Under the pieces are notes generated by a model. That model was not told the DNA's origin, searched no databases, and saw only the letters and a program-made list of their open reading frames with translations. Of a stretch of DNA of 40,236 nucleotides, positions 18,731 to 25,757 are shown in pieces. Each line of letters starts with the position of its first letter. Position 1 is the first letter of the stretch. This DNA comes from an uncultured Bacilli bacterium (lineage in GTDB: Bacteria > Bacillota_I > Bacilli_A > RF39 > UBA660). The DNA lies in NCBI GenBank assembly GCA_947589105.1, contig CANQBL010000008.1:1-40236 (forward strand), in the 5' to 3' direction. The translations under genes were made by a program, and so were the position numbers.

Positions 18731-19051
18731 CTAATCTAAATTATTAATATCAAATATTCCCTTAATTGTTCCGTTAGTGTTATTCCAGCAATTTCTCCAA
18801 TCTTCGTTTCCTAACCATCCCATTATAATAGATATAATAAGTGGTACTAAAAACACTATAACTGCTGCAATAACTCTCTTAATAAGAGTTTGTTGATGCT
18901 TTTTAATATCTTCATCCTTTCCTGCAATAACTGCTTTTACCAAATCAACAGTACCAAATACAATTAATATTATAGGTACAACCCATTGAACTATTTTCAA
19001 AGCAAACTTTACTATTGATACAAGATTATCTAACCCATTACAATAATCCAT
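18731..19051 (-). CDS. VirB2/TrbC-like small membrane protein (candidate pilin)
   Basis: The product has 106 aa. Two membrane helices (about 17-37 and 52-72) are joined by a short charged loop (AGKDEDIKKHQQTLIKR), the hallmark of VirB2/TrbC-type pilins. There are Cys residues near both ends (MDYCNG and RNCWN). No cleavable signal peptide is evident. It is the first gene of the locus, with a strong promoter, a GGAGG site and its own terminator, as expected for a subunit needed in high copy. Confidence 0.78.
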   Translation of the reverse strand: MDYCNGLDNLVSIVKFALKIVQWVVPIILIVFGTVDLVKAVIAGKDEDIKKHQQTLIKRVIAAVIVFLVPLIISIIMGWLGNEDWRNCWNNTNGTIKGIFDINNLD

Positions 19052-19086
19052 TTTTCTTTCCTCCTTATTTCTTACTCATACTTCAT

Positions 19087-19115
19087 ATATTAAACCATTT
19101 TTTATGCTTTGTCAA
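19087..19115 (-). promoter_or_regulatory. Strong promoter of the secretion locus
   Basis: On the minus strand, a perfect TTGACA (19110-19115) and TAATAT (19087-19092) are separated by 17 bases, about 30 bases upstream of the VirB2-like start codon. Confidence 0.85.
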
Positions 19116-19164
19116 TTAACAAACTTAAATTGTATAAACAAGTGTTAAGTTTTTATCAATTAAT

Positions 19165-19193
19165 TTGTATATTTAAAGAAATAGTGATAAAAT
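19165..19193 (+). promoter_or_regulatory. Promoter of the thioredoxin-like lipoprotein gene
   Basis: TTGTAT (19165-19170) and TAAAAT (19188-19193) are separated by 17 bases. It is divergent from the secretion-locus promoter, with about 50 bases between the two -35 boxes. Confidence 0.7.
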
Positions 19194-19210
19194 TATTTTA
19201 GGTGATTATA

Positions 19211-19627
19211 ATGAAAAAATTTTTAAAAACTATTGTGATATTATTTATCTTCTTTTTTCTTCTATGTGGTTGTTCAAAAAAAGAATACATAAAAGAAATA
19301 ACACTTGATGAATTTAAAGAAAAAATTTCTAATAAAGAAACCTTTGCTTTATATGTTGGAAATACTGGTTGTTCTCATTGTTTAAGTTATAGACCAATAC
19401 TAGAAAAAGTATTAGAAGATTATAATATAACTATTTATCACATTGATAATAGTAAACTAGATGATAAAGAATATGCTGAATTTAAAACTTACATAAGTAT
19501 ATCTGGAACCCCAACTGTTGCTTTTATAACTAATGGTGAAGAAGAAACTACTTTAAATAGAATAACAGGAGAAGTATCAAGAGATACAACAATAGAAAGA
19601 TTTAAAAGCAATGGTTATATTAAGTAA
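19211..19627 (+). CDS. Thioredoxin-fold lipoprotein
   Basis: The product has 138 aa. A lipoprotein signal peptide ends at LLCGC, followed by a thioredoxin-like domain with the redox motif GCSHC in NTGCSHCLSYRPIL, and the cis-Pro loop ISGTPTVAFI. It resembles thioredoxin-like accessory lipoproteins that act on disulfides outside the cell. The ATG at 19211 with AGGTGA upstream is preferred to the GTG at 19202. It is divergent from the secretion locus, whose extracellular proteins contain paired Cys, so a role in their folding is plausible but not shown. Confidence 0.85.
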   Translation: MKKFLKTIVILFIFFFLLCGCSKKEYIKEITLDEFKEKISNKETFALYVGNTGCSHCLSYRPILEKVLEDYNITIYHIDNSKLDDKEYAEFKTYISISGTPTVAFITNGEEETTLNRITGEVSRDTTIERFKSNGYIK

Positions 19628-19635
19628 AAATTTTG

Positions 19636-19680
19636 ATATGAACCTCGTTTCTTAAAAAAGAAATGAGGTTCATATTTTTA
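19636..19680. terminator. Bidirectional terminator between the lipoprotein gene and uppS
   Basis: A long stem, ATATGAACCTC...TTTCTT with GAAA...GAGGTTCATAT (19636-19675), has one mismatch and is followed by TTTTTA on the plus strand. It sits between convergent genes and can serve both. Confidence 0.85.
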
Positions 19681-20385
19681 TTTTTCTACTCCTCCAAATC
19701 TTCTATCCCTTTTAATATAAGATTCTATTGCTTTATCCATTTCTTTTTCATCAAAATCAGGCCATAATACATCTGTAAAATAAAACTCTGCATAAGCCAT
19801 TTGCCATAACATAAAATTACTAATTCTACATTCTCCACTTGTTCTAATAAGTAAATCTATTGGTGGCAAATCATTAAATAAATATTTATTAAATAAACTT
19901 GGAGTTATATCTTTAATATTTATATTGCCTTCTTTAATATCTAAACTAATTTTCTTAGTTGCATTTATTATTTCATCTTGTCCACCATAGTTTAAACAAA
20001 TATTAAATATTCCTTTTTCATTATCTTTGGTTTCTTCTGTCATTTTTTCCATAGCTGCTATAACTTTATTGCTTAGTTTATCCTTAACTCCAGAAAAAAT
20101 AACTTTAACACCTTTTTTCTTTACTACTTCAAAATTTTCTTTAAAAGCTTTAAGAAAAAGATTCATTAAATAATCAATTTCTTCCTTATCTCTTTTCCAG
20201 TTTTCCGTAGAAAAAGCAAAAACGCTTAAAACTTTAATATTTTTATCATAAACATACTCAGATATCTTCTTTAAAGCTTCAGCTCCTTTTTGGTGACCTT
20301 TAGTACGTTTAAGTCCTCTTTTTTGTGCCCATCTTCCGTTTCCATCCATAATTATAGCAACGTGATTTGGGTTTTTATTATCCAT
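19678..20385 (-). CDS. uppS: Undecaprenyl diphosphate synthase (cis-prenyltransferase)
   Basis: The product has 235 aa. It begins with the diagnostic HVAIIMDGNGRWAQKRG (catalytic Asp in MDGNGRW), and contains VFAFSTENWKRDKEEIDYLM, LIRTSGECRISNFMLWQ and the end motif RDRRFGG. UppS adds cis isoprene units to farnesyl diphosphate to make the C55 carrier lipid used for peptidoglycan and teichoic acid. The RTSGE motif is followed by CRISNF where RLSNF is usual, a minor change. The ATG at 20385 with GGAGG upstream is chosen over the TTG at 20403. cdsA does not follow it, unlike in many Firmicutes. Confidence 0.96.
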   Translation of the reverse strand: MDNKNPNHVAIIMDGNGRWAQKRGLKRTKGHQKGAEALKKISEYVYDKNIKVLSVFAFSTENWKRDKEEIDYLMNLFLKAFKENFEVVKKKGVKVIFSGVKDKLSNKVIAAMEKMTEETKDNEKGIFNICLNYGGQDEIINATKKISLDIKEGNINIKDITPSLFNKYLFNDLPPIDLLIRTSGECRISNFMLWQMAYAEFYFTDVLWPDFDEKEMDKAIESYIKRDRRFGGVEK

Positions 20386-20506
20386 TATAATGCCTCCTAA
20401 CAACCAAATAAATTATAACATATATTAATAATAATAAATACCCATAGTGTTATATTATCGACAAAATTAAAACTAATTCATTTAATTTAGTAGGAGTTGA
20501 AATATT

Positions 20507-20671
20507 ATGTGGTGTATATTTTTAATATTGTTTATACTTTTTATACCAGTTTTTATAATTTTGCTACCAATCGTTTTATTATTCATAATTATAAATGCTA
20601 TATTTTCTTGTTTATTTAATAATAATAGTTGTAAATATAAATGTAATAATAATTGTAACTGTAGAAGATAA
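20507..20671 (+). CDS. 54-aa membrane protein with Cys-rich tail
   Basis: The ORF starts MWCIFLILFILFIPVF, continues as one or two hydrophobic helices to about residue 34, and ends with a Cys/Asn-rich tail (NNNSCKYKCNNNCNCRR). The ATG is preceded by TAGGAG at 8-10 bases, and the stop codon lies in the stem of a good intrinsic terminator. Both signals support a real gene despite its size. I see no family match. It lies alone on the plus strand between uppS and the glycosyltransferase. The tail could bind metal, carry disulfides or be lipid-modified. Confidence 0.65.
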   Translation: MWCIFLILFILFIPVFIILLPIVLLFIIINAIFSCLFNNNSCKYKCNNNCNCRR

Positions 20672-20691
20672 AGATTTTTCTTTATCTTTTT
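20667..20691 (+). terminator. Intrinsic terminator of the 54-aa gene
   Basis: GATAAAGA (20667-20674) and TCTTTATC (20679-20686) are followed by TTTTT. The TAA stop at 20669-20671 lies within the left arm. Confidence 0.85.
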
Positions 20692-20737
20692 CATTTATAC
20701 TTAAAAAGAAATTATTTACTATAATTTATCTAAAGTA

Positions 20738-21736
20738 TTATAAACTTTTATATATTTTTTTTAATTTTTCGCCTATTATTCTTAAATCTCTTTGTTTAGC
20801 AACATCATAAGATTGCTCACTAACACTAGGAAGTTTACCATCAAAAAATAGTTTTATTTTCTTTTCGAAATCATCAACATCTTTTGCCTTGTAAACATTC
20901 TTACCATCAATAAGCCATCCATCAAAAATTGGAATATCTCTTATAATAGCATTTTGTTTACAAGCACAAGCTTCGATTATAGGAATTCCTTCAGTTTCTT
21001 CTAACGTAGGAAATAAAAATAAATCCGCTCCATTCATTGCCCCTTTTATTACATCTTGCTCAACATACCCAGCAAAAGTTAAATTATCTAGTTTCGTATT
21101 AACTGCTTTCCTAACCTTTTTAGTAGCAGCAATTAAAGGACTATAACCAAACCATATAAACTTATACTCTGGAAATCTTTTAGCAAGCTCAACAAAATCT
21201 ACAATTCCCTTTCTTTCTATATATAAACCAATTCCAAAAATAACCTTATCTTCTTTAGTAAATCCATAAATCTTACGAAAATTTTCCCCAAGTTTTCTAT
21301 CTTTTTTAAAAAAATCTAATTCAATACCATTAGATACAGCATATATTTTTTTATTTTCCAAACCTTTATAACCTTGTAAAAGTTTTTTTGAATATAAAGT
21401 TGGAGTTACTATAACATCGCCTAAACTATAACATTTAACTAACCATTTTTTAAATAATTTAGAAGTTAAGTTAGCAAAAATAAAGCCATTTTTATAATCC
21501 TCTTCTGTTGAATGAGCATGATATACTATTTTTTTACCTTGTTTTTTAGCTTTTTTTGCTAAAAAATATGATTTAAGAAAATAAGTATTTATATGTAAAA
21601 TATCATAATCATCTTTAGGATTTAAAGTATAGTTAATGCCTTTATATTCTAACGCTTTTACCTGGTGTTTTATTGCCTTTCCTAAGCCTGATTTACCAAC
21701 TACTTTTAATCCTTCTGAATATAATAATACTTTCAT
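20738..21736 (-). CDS. GT4-family glycosyltransferase, CpoA-like (glycolipid)
   Basis: The product has 332 aa with a GT-B fold: SGLGKAIKHQVKAL at the N-terminus, DILHINTYFLKSYFLAKKAK, VYHAHSTEEDYKNGF and the C-terminal EX7E-type motif LEETEGIPIIEACACKQNAI. The opening resembles Gram-positive CpoA-type enzymes that add a sugar to membrane glycolipids (glycosyl-diacylglycerols). It begins one base after the OapA-like gene, so the two are co-translated. Family assignment is firm; the lipid acceptor is inference from similarity. Confidence 0.82.
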   Translation of the reverse strand: MKVLLYSEGLKVVGKSGLGKAIKHQVKALEYKGINYTLNPKDDYDILHINTYFLKSYFLAKKAKKQGKKIVYHAHSTEEDYKNGFIFANLTSKLFKKWLVKCYSLGDVIVTPTLYSKKLLQGYKGLENKKIYAVSNGIELDFFKKDRKLGENFRKIYGFTKEDKVIFGIGLYIERKGIVDFVELAKRFPEYKFIWFGYSPLIAATKKVRKAVNTKLDNLTFAGYVEQDVIKGAMNGADLFLFPTLEETEGIPIIEACACKQNAIIRDIPIFDGWLIDGKNVYKAKDVDDFEKKIKLFFDGKLPSVSEQSYDVAKQRDLRIIGEKLKKIYKSL

Positions 21737-21737
21737 C

Positions 21738-22331
21738 TTACTTAACCTCCCTTTTAAATAAACTAACTATTTTAGCAAACTTAAAAACGATTACATCACT
21801 TTTATTAATTGCATAACTTTTACCCATTGCTTTACCACCTATCGTTAAAGCTGCTAAAACAGCAGTTAAAATAAGCGTTACTACGCTTTCATTAAAAGAA
21901 AATTCTTTTGCTATTACTAAAGATATAAGAATACCAATTGAACCCGATATTATTCCGCATACATCACCTATAACATCGTTACAAAAAGCAGAGACTTTTT
22001 CAGCATTATTTATTAAAAAAATTGCTGTTTTACTACCTCTTATCTTTTTTGCTGCCATAGAATTAAAAGGTTTTAAATCCGCGGCGGTAACCGCAACACC
22101 TACCATGTCAAAAATAACTCCGATTAAAATAATAGCAAGTACTATAATAATACCAATTATAGCATTTATGTTAGATACTACCGTTTCGGTTAAACTAGAA
22201 AATAATATTGATATTAAAAACGCCCAAAAAGTAACAGAAAAAACCCATTTAACATCTACGTAACGTTTTGGTACTTTATCTATCTTCTTTACCTTTTTTT
22301 CATATTTTTCATTAAAAGATTTAAACTTCAT
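21738..22331 (-). CDS. OapA-like four-helix membrane protein (OLE RNA-associated)
   Basis: The product has 197 aa and four membrane helices (about 28-46, 56-80, 120-142 and 148-170). The conserved loop GVAVTAADLKPFNSMAAKK and INNAEKVSAFCNDVIGD matches what I recall of OapA, the membrane partner of OLE RNA, which is also annotated as a short CorB/DUF21-like protein. OapA binds OLE RNA at the membrane and affects tolerance to alcohols, cold and magnesium. The ATG at 22331 has GGAGG 4 bases upstream. The gene lies downstream of a ~560-nt structured RNA gene on the same strand, as expected. Identification is from memory of the family and was not searched. Confidence 0.75.
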   Translation of the reverse strand: MKFKSFNEKYEKKVKKIDKVPKRYVDVKWVFSVTFWAFLISILFSSLTETVVSNINAIIGIIIVLAIILIGVIFDMVGVAVTAADLKPFNSMAAKKIRGSKTAIFLINNAEKVSAFCNDVIGDVCGIISGSIGILISLVIAKEFSFNESVVTLILTAVLAALTIGGKAMGKSYAINKSDVIVFKFAKIVSLFKREVK

Positions 22332-22346
22332 AAAACCTCCATACAT

Positions 22347-22372
22347 AAAAAGGAAAATCTAATTTTCCTTTT
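22347..22372 (-). terminator. Terminator or attenuator between the 191-aa gene and the OapA-like gene
   Basis: AAAAGGAAAAT (22348-22358) and ATTTTCCTTTT (22362-22372) form a perfect 11-bp stem with a three-base loop, which is the TAG stop codon of the upstream gene. On the minus strand it is followed by TTTTTATG. It may act as a partial terminator that tunes expression of the membrane protein. Confidence 0.7.
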
Positions 22373-22934
22373 CTTTATTTACATAAAAATTAATTGTTCT
22401 TTCTAGCGGCCCTTCTTTAACTTTTTTTAAATCTGTTTCATCAAGAACAACATCATTTACAACCCCACTTCTTTGCTTTAATTTATTATATTCATTTTTT
22501 ATTGAAATTAATTCAGATTCATATTTTGAAATTGTATTAATACATTCTTCTAACTTTTTTTGTGTTTTTTTCTTCTCTTTTTTATTAGTAGTAAAAATTC
22601 CTAATTTAATATTTTCTTTTTCAATTATAATTTTACTTATAATAGCTTCCACATCATTTATAGTATCATCTATGTTTTCTATATCATCTCTTATTTTTTC
22701 ATTAATAAAGTTGTTAATTAAAAGAAGTTTTATAATCTCTTTAACAATATTTGAAGTTTTTCCTGATAAAAAATTAATATCTTTATCAATTACACTTTTT
22801 AAAGCTTTATTAAATTCTTTTGAAGCTACTACTGGTTTAGATGAATCTAATCCTTCATTATTTTTTATTTTAGATAAATCTATTTTTTCACTTCCTAGAC
22901 TATAAAATTTTATTTTAGAATTGGTATCGTACAT
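22359..22934 (-). CDS. Unknown coiled-coil protein next to the OLE-like RNA
   Basis: The product has 191 aa, is soluble and lacks a signal peptide. Residues about 85-160 form a predicted coiled coil (KKKTQKKLEECINTISKYES) with a basic patch KKEKKKTQKK. The N-terminal part is helical around INNFINEKIRDDIENIDDTI. I do not recognise the family; it does not look like the known OLE partners OapB or OapC. AGGAGG is 8 bases upstream of the ATG. It lies between the structured RNA and the OapA-like gene, on the same strand. The basic coiled coil and position make an RNA-complex role possible; this is inference. Confidence 0.75.
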   Translation of the reverse strand: MYDTNSKIKFYSLGSEKIDLSKIKNNEGLDSSKPVVASKEFNKALKSVIDKDINFLSGKTSNIVKEIIKLLLINNFINEKIRDDIENIDDTINDVEAIISKIIIEKENIKLGIFTTNKKEKKKTQKKLEECINTISKYESELISIKNEYNKLKQRSGVVNDVVLDETDLKKVKEGPLERTINFYVNKEKEN

Positions 22935-22974
22935 ATCCTTTACCTCCTACTATCATACAAGATAATAATATCAC

Positions 22975-23003
22975 AAAAAAAAAAGATTGTACATAAGTAC
23001 AAT
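22975..23003 (-). terminator. Intrinsic terminator of the OLE-like RNA
   Basis: On the minus strand, ATTGTAC-TTAT-GTACAAT (22986-23003) is followed by C and then ten Ts. It fixes the strand and the 3' end of the RNA gene. Confidence 0.92.
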
Positions 23004-23010
23004 TAAAATA

Positions 23011-23572
23011 CCGTGGAATCTTCCATGACAAACTTTGCGTCTTAGGTCAAGTTGGATTTCCCACCCTTCCACCTTCTGTTACCATCCGGCCGTTCCCATT
23101 TAAGAAAGGGCATGTTTTCTCACGATTAACATTACTTGATTACCACTTAGTACGCACTGCAATTTCAAGAAAGTTACAGTCTAGGAAATTTCTTCAAATG
23201 AATAAATCACTATTAGCTCTTTTTTGCAAGATAAATTTCAGATAGCAATAACCTTTAACCTATGCCTAGGTTAAAAATTTGATCCATCTTCCCAATACTC
23301 TCACTCAAGGCAAGCTACACTACTCATAGCGCAAACCACATAGTAGGTTTAATCTTAAGCCGTACAAAGTCTATGCATTGCACGAACTTAAGTCTCCGCG
23401 TATTGATGGGTCAAATCTGTATGCCTTTACAGTATGCCCAGCAAACTCATATCCAGCACCCACCCCAATCTGGGCGAAAGAAGCAAGCACAAGACGTTTC
23501 ACAGGTATGCTCTTTAACGAATTTTTAGGCCCGTCTTCATAGTGCAATTCAAACTAGAATACTGCTCCACGG
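23011..23572 (-). ncRNA. ole: Large structured RNA, probable OLE RNA
   Basis: About 562 nt without a coding frame and with clearly higher GC content than its surroundings. The ends pair: CCGTGGA at the 5' end (23566-23572) with TCCACGG at the 3' end (23011-23017). Inner hairpins include arms 23254-23262/23267-23275 and 23354-23367/23381-23392. It has its own promoter starting transcription at the terminal stem, and its own terminator. Length, closing stem and the OapA-like gene downstream point to OLE RNA (ornate, large, extremophilic; about 600 nt), which forms a membrane ribonucleoprotein. The ROOL RNA class has a similar size and is the main alternative. RNA gene: near certain; OLE identity: likely. 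Confidence 0.75.
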
Positions 23573-23578
23573 CTAATA

Positions 23579-23607
23579 TTTATACCATATTTTATTAAAG
23601 TTGTCAA
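23579..23607 (-). promoter_or_regulatory. Promoter of the OLE-like RNA
   Basis: On the minus strand, a perfect TTGACA (23602-23607) and TATAAA (23579-23584) have 17-base spacing. The expected start site, 6-8 bases downstream, coincides with the first base of the terminal stem. Confidence 0.9.
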
Positions 23608-23632
23608 AAATTATAACTATAAAAATAAAGGA

Positions 23633-23666
23633 AATGTTAGAAAATAAATAATTTATTTCTAACATT
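23633..23666 (-). terminator. Terminator of the tagO-like gene
   Basis: An imperfect long stem (AATGTTAGAAATAAAT with ATTTATTTTCTAACATT) lies directly after the gene on the minus strand, followed by CCTTTATTTTT. It separates the polysaccharide operon from the RNA promoter. Confidence 0.6.
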
Positions 23667-23669
23667 CCA

Positions 23670-24788
23670 TTATTTTTTGCCACTTTTTAACTTCTTTTTA
23701 TCTTTAGAGTTTTTATTTTTAACATGTTTTTTTAAGGCACTAGGTACGTTAAGATGCACCTTTGCCTTATCCGTTAATATATCAGTTGTTAGTACTAGCC
23801 ATATTATTAGAATCATTATAACAACATATATCATAATGCCAGCTTTTTTGTCCTTTAATATATAAAAGATAGAAGCCAAAGAAAATAAAAAATTTACTGC
23901 ATATATTATTAAAACCGTAGTTTTTTGACTAAATTTTTTATTTAAAAGTTGGTGATGAATATGCTTTTTATCCGCAACATAAATAGGTTTTTTATGAATT
24001 ATTCTTCTAATTATAGCAAATAATGTATCAAGAATAGGAATAGCCAAAATAAGTAAAGGAACAACTAAAGAAGTTAACGTAACTGCTTTAAATCCCATTA
24101 AGCAAATAACCGCAATCATAAATCCTAAAAACATAGAACCAGTTTCACCCATAAATATTTTAGCAGGATTAAAGTTAAAGATTAAAAATCCTAAACATGC
24201 TCCAAGCATTATGAAAGTAATGGTTATTTCCAAGCTTCCTATGTTATGCATAATAAAAGCTATAACACCAATGGTTGCAAAGAAAATAGCAGAAATACCA
24301 CAAGCAAGACCATCTAAACCATCAATTAAATTAATGCAATTCATAAGCGCTATTATAAAAATTATGGTAATAGGATATGCGAAAATACCAAAGTCAAAAT
24401 AAAATCCAAAAAATGTTATATCATTAAGCAAAATATTACCATAAAAAGTTACTATTAAAGCAGCAATTATTTGTCCTATTAGCTTTTCTTTTGCTTTTAA
24501 AGGTTTTATATCATCAATAATTCCAGTTAAAATAACAATGAACCCAGCAATTAAAATAGCTAGCATTTGTGTATTTTGAGGGGCAAAATACATGTATCCG
24601 AATAAAAATCCAAAAAACATCATAAGGCCTCCCAATAAAGGCATTGGTTTTTTATGAATCTTTCTTTCATTTGGATAATCTAGTGCATCAATATGTTTTG
24701 CAATCCATTTTACAATTGGAAAAAAAATGCTAGTAATAGCCATCACTGATAAAACTATTTTCACAACTAACGTTATCTTGTCACTCAT
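23670..24788 (-). CDS. tagO: Undecaprenyl-phosphate GlcNAc-1-phosphate transferase (TagO/WecA)
   Basis: The product has 372 aa, a polytopic membrane protein of about 10-11 helices. Motifs: KIHKKPMPLLGGLMMFFGF, the aspartate-rich IDDIKPL, NLIDGLDGLACG, ETGSMFLGF and the KKHIHHQLL loop whose HIHH distinguishes GlcNAc-type WecA/TagO from MraY. It transfers GlcNAc-1-phosphate to undecaprenyl phosphate, the first step of wall teichoic acid or related glycans. The last ~25 residues are strongly basic. It follows two glycosyltransferase genes on the same strand. Confidence 0.93.
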   Translation of the reverse strand: MSDKITLVVKIVLSVMAITSIFFPIVKWIAKHIDALDYPNERKIHKKPMPLLGGLMMFFGFLFGYMYFAPQNTQMLAILIAGFIVILTGIIDDIKPLKAKEKLIGQIIAALIVTFYGNILLNDITFFGFYFDFGIFAYPITIIFIIALMNCINLIDGLDGLACGISAIFFATIGVIAFIMHNIGSLEITITFIMLGACLGFLIFNFNPAKIFMGETGSMFLGFMIAVICLMGFKAVTLTSLVVPLLILAIPILDTLFAIIRRIIHKKPIYVADKKHIHHQLLNKKFSQKTTVLIIYAVNFLFSLASIFYILKDKKAGIMIYVVIMILIIWLVLTTDILTDKAKVHLNVPSALKKHVKNKNSKDKKKLKSGKK

Positions 24789-24840
24789 TTAAATCACCAC
24801 TCTACAACAATTTTAACATAAACTTGTAAAAACGACCATA

Positions 24841-25749
24841 CTATTTATTTTCTTTATCAATAAATCCTATCTTTTTTCTTATTATATAACTTGGTCTTGA
24901 AAGTAAATTACTATATATTCTTGATATATAAAGAGCAATTATTCCAATACATAACATAAGTATCCCTATTAATAATATAATAGTTCTATTTGATAAGTTA
25001 CCCATTAATATAAAATTAATAAAACAAACTAAAAAAGATATAATACCAATTATAAAAGTAAAAATTAATGGCTTATTTGAAAAAGATATTATTCCTCCTA
25101 AAGAATATTTAATAAGTTTTGTAATGGACCACTTTGATTCTCCATATACTCTTTTAGCAGGTGAGTATGGCACGTATATGGTATTAAAACCTACCCAAGA
25201 AAAAATACCTTTTAAAAATCTTGTTTTTTCTGGTAAAGATATAATAGCATCTTTAACACATGATTTAAACACCCTAAAATCACTTGCTCCAGGAAGCAAT
25301 TTAACATCAGATAACATATTATTAATTCGGTAAAAAATAGAAGTTAAAGTTCTTCTAAGAGGTTTTTCATTACATCTTGATTCTTTATAAGATGCAACAA
25401 CATCATATTCAGGATTTTCTAAAAGTTTATTATACATATTTATTAAAACTTCTGGTGTATGCTGTAAGTCTGAATCCATGATTGATATATACTTACCAGT
25501 TGCATTTTCTAATCCCGCTAGCATAGCTGCTTCCTTTCCAAAGTTTTTAGAAAAACTAATTACTTTAACATTTTTATTTTCCTTTGCAATTAATTCTAGT
25601 TTTTCCATTGTACTATCACTACTACCATCATCAACCATGATTAATTCATACGTTATTTTCTTTTTTTTCAAAGCTTCACTAACAACTTTTTGAAATTCAT
25701 CTAGAGTTTGTGCTTCGTTATAACAAGGGACAATAACTGATAATTCCAT
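24841..25749 (-). CDS. GT2 polyprenyl-phosphate glycosyltransferase (GtrB/DPMS type)
   Basis: The product has 302 aa. A GT-A domain (VIVPCYNEAQTLDEF, IMVDDGSSDST, ISIMDSDLQHTPE with the DXD-like DSDLQ) is followed by YGESKWSITKLIKYSLGG and two membrane helices (about 230-250 and 262-285). This architecture belongs to enzymes that load a sugar onto undecaprenyl phosphate for later transfer outside the cell. The flippase and GtrC-like transferase that usually accompany it are not nearby. It is 8 bases downstream of the GT4 gene. Confidence 0.9.
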   Translation of the reverse strand: MELSVIVPCYNEAQTLDEFQKVVSEALKKKKITYELIMVDDGSSDSTMEKLELIAKENKNVKVISFSKNFGKEAAMLAGLENATGKYISIMDSDLQHTPEVLINMYNKLLENPEYDVVASYKESRCNEKPLRRTLTSIFYRINNMLSDVKLLPGASDFRVFKSCVKDAIISLPEKTRFLKGIFSWVGFNTIYVPYSPAKRVYGESKWSITKLIKYSLGGIISFSNKPLIFTFIIGIISFLVCFINFILMGNLSNRTIILLIGILMLCIGIIALYISRIYSNLLSRPSYIIRKKIGFIDKENK

Positions 25750-25757
25750 AATACTAC

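Noticed and set aside
6074-19051. Integrative conjugative element
   Set aside because: No integrase, relaxase, excisionase, tRNA target or direct-repeat ends are visible in the window.
23011-23572. tmRNA, RNase P RNA or group II intron as identity of the structured RNA
   Set aside because: No tag-peptide frame or tRNA-like ends, no RNase P conserved core sequence that I recognise, and no GUGYG start or domain V. Size and the OapA-like neighbour fit OLE better.
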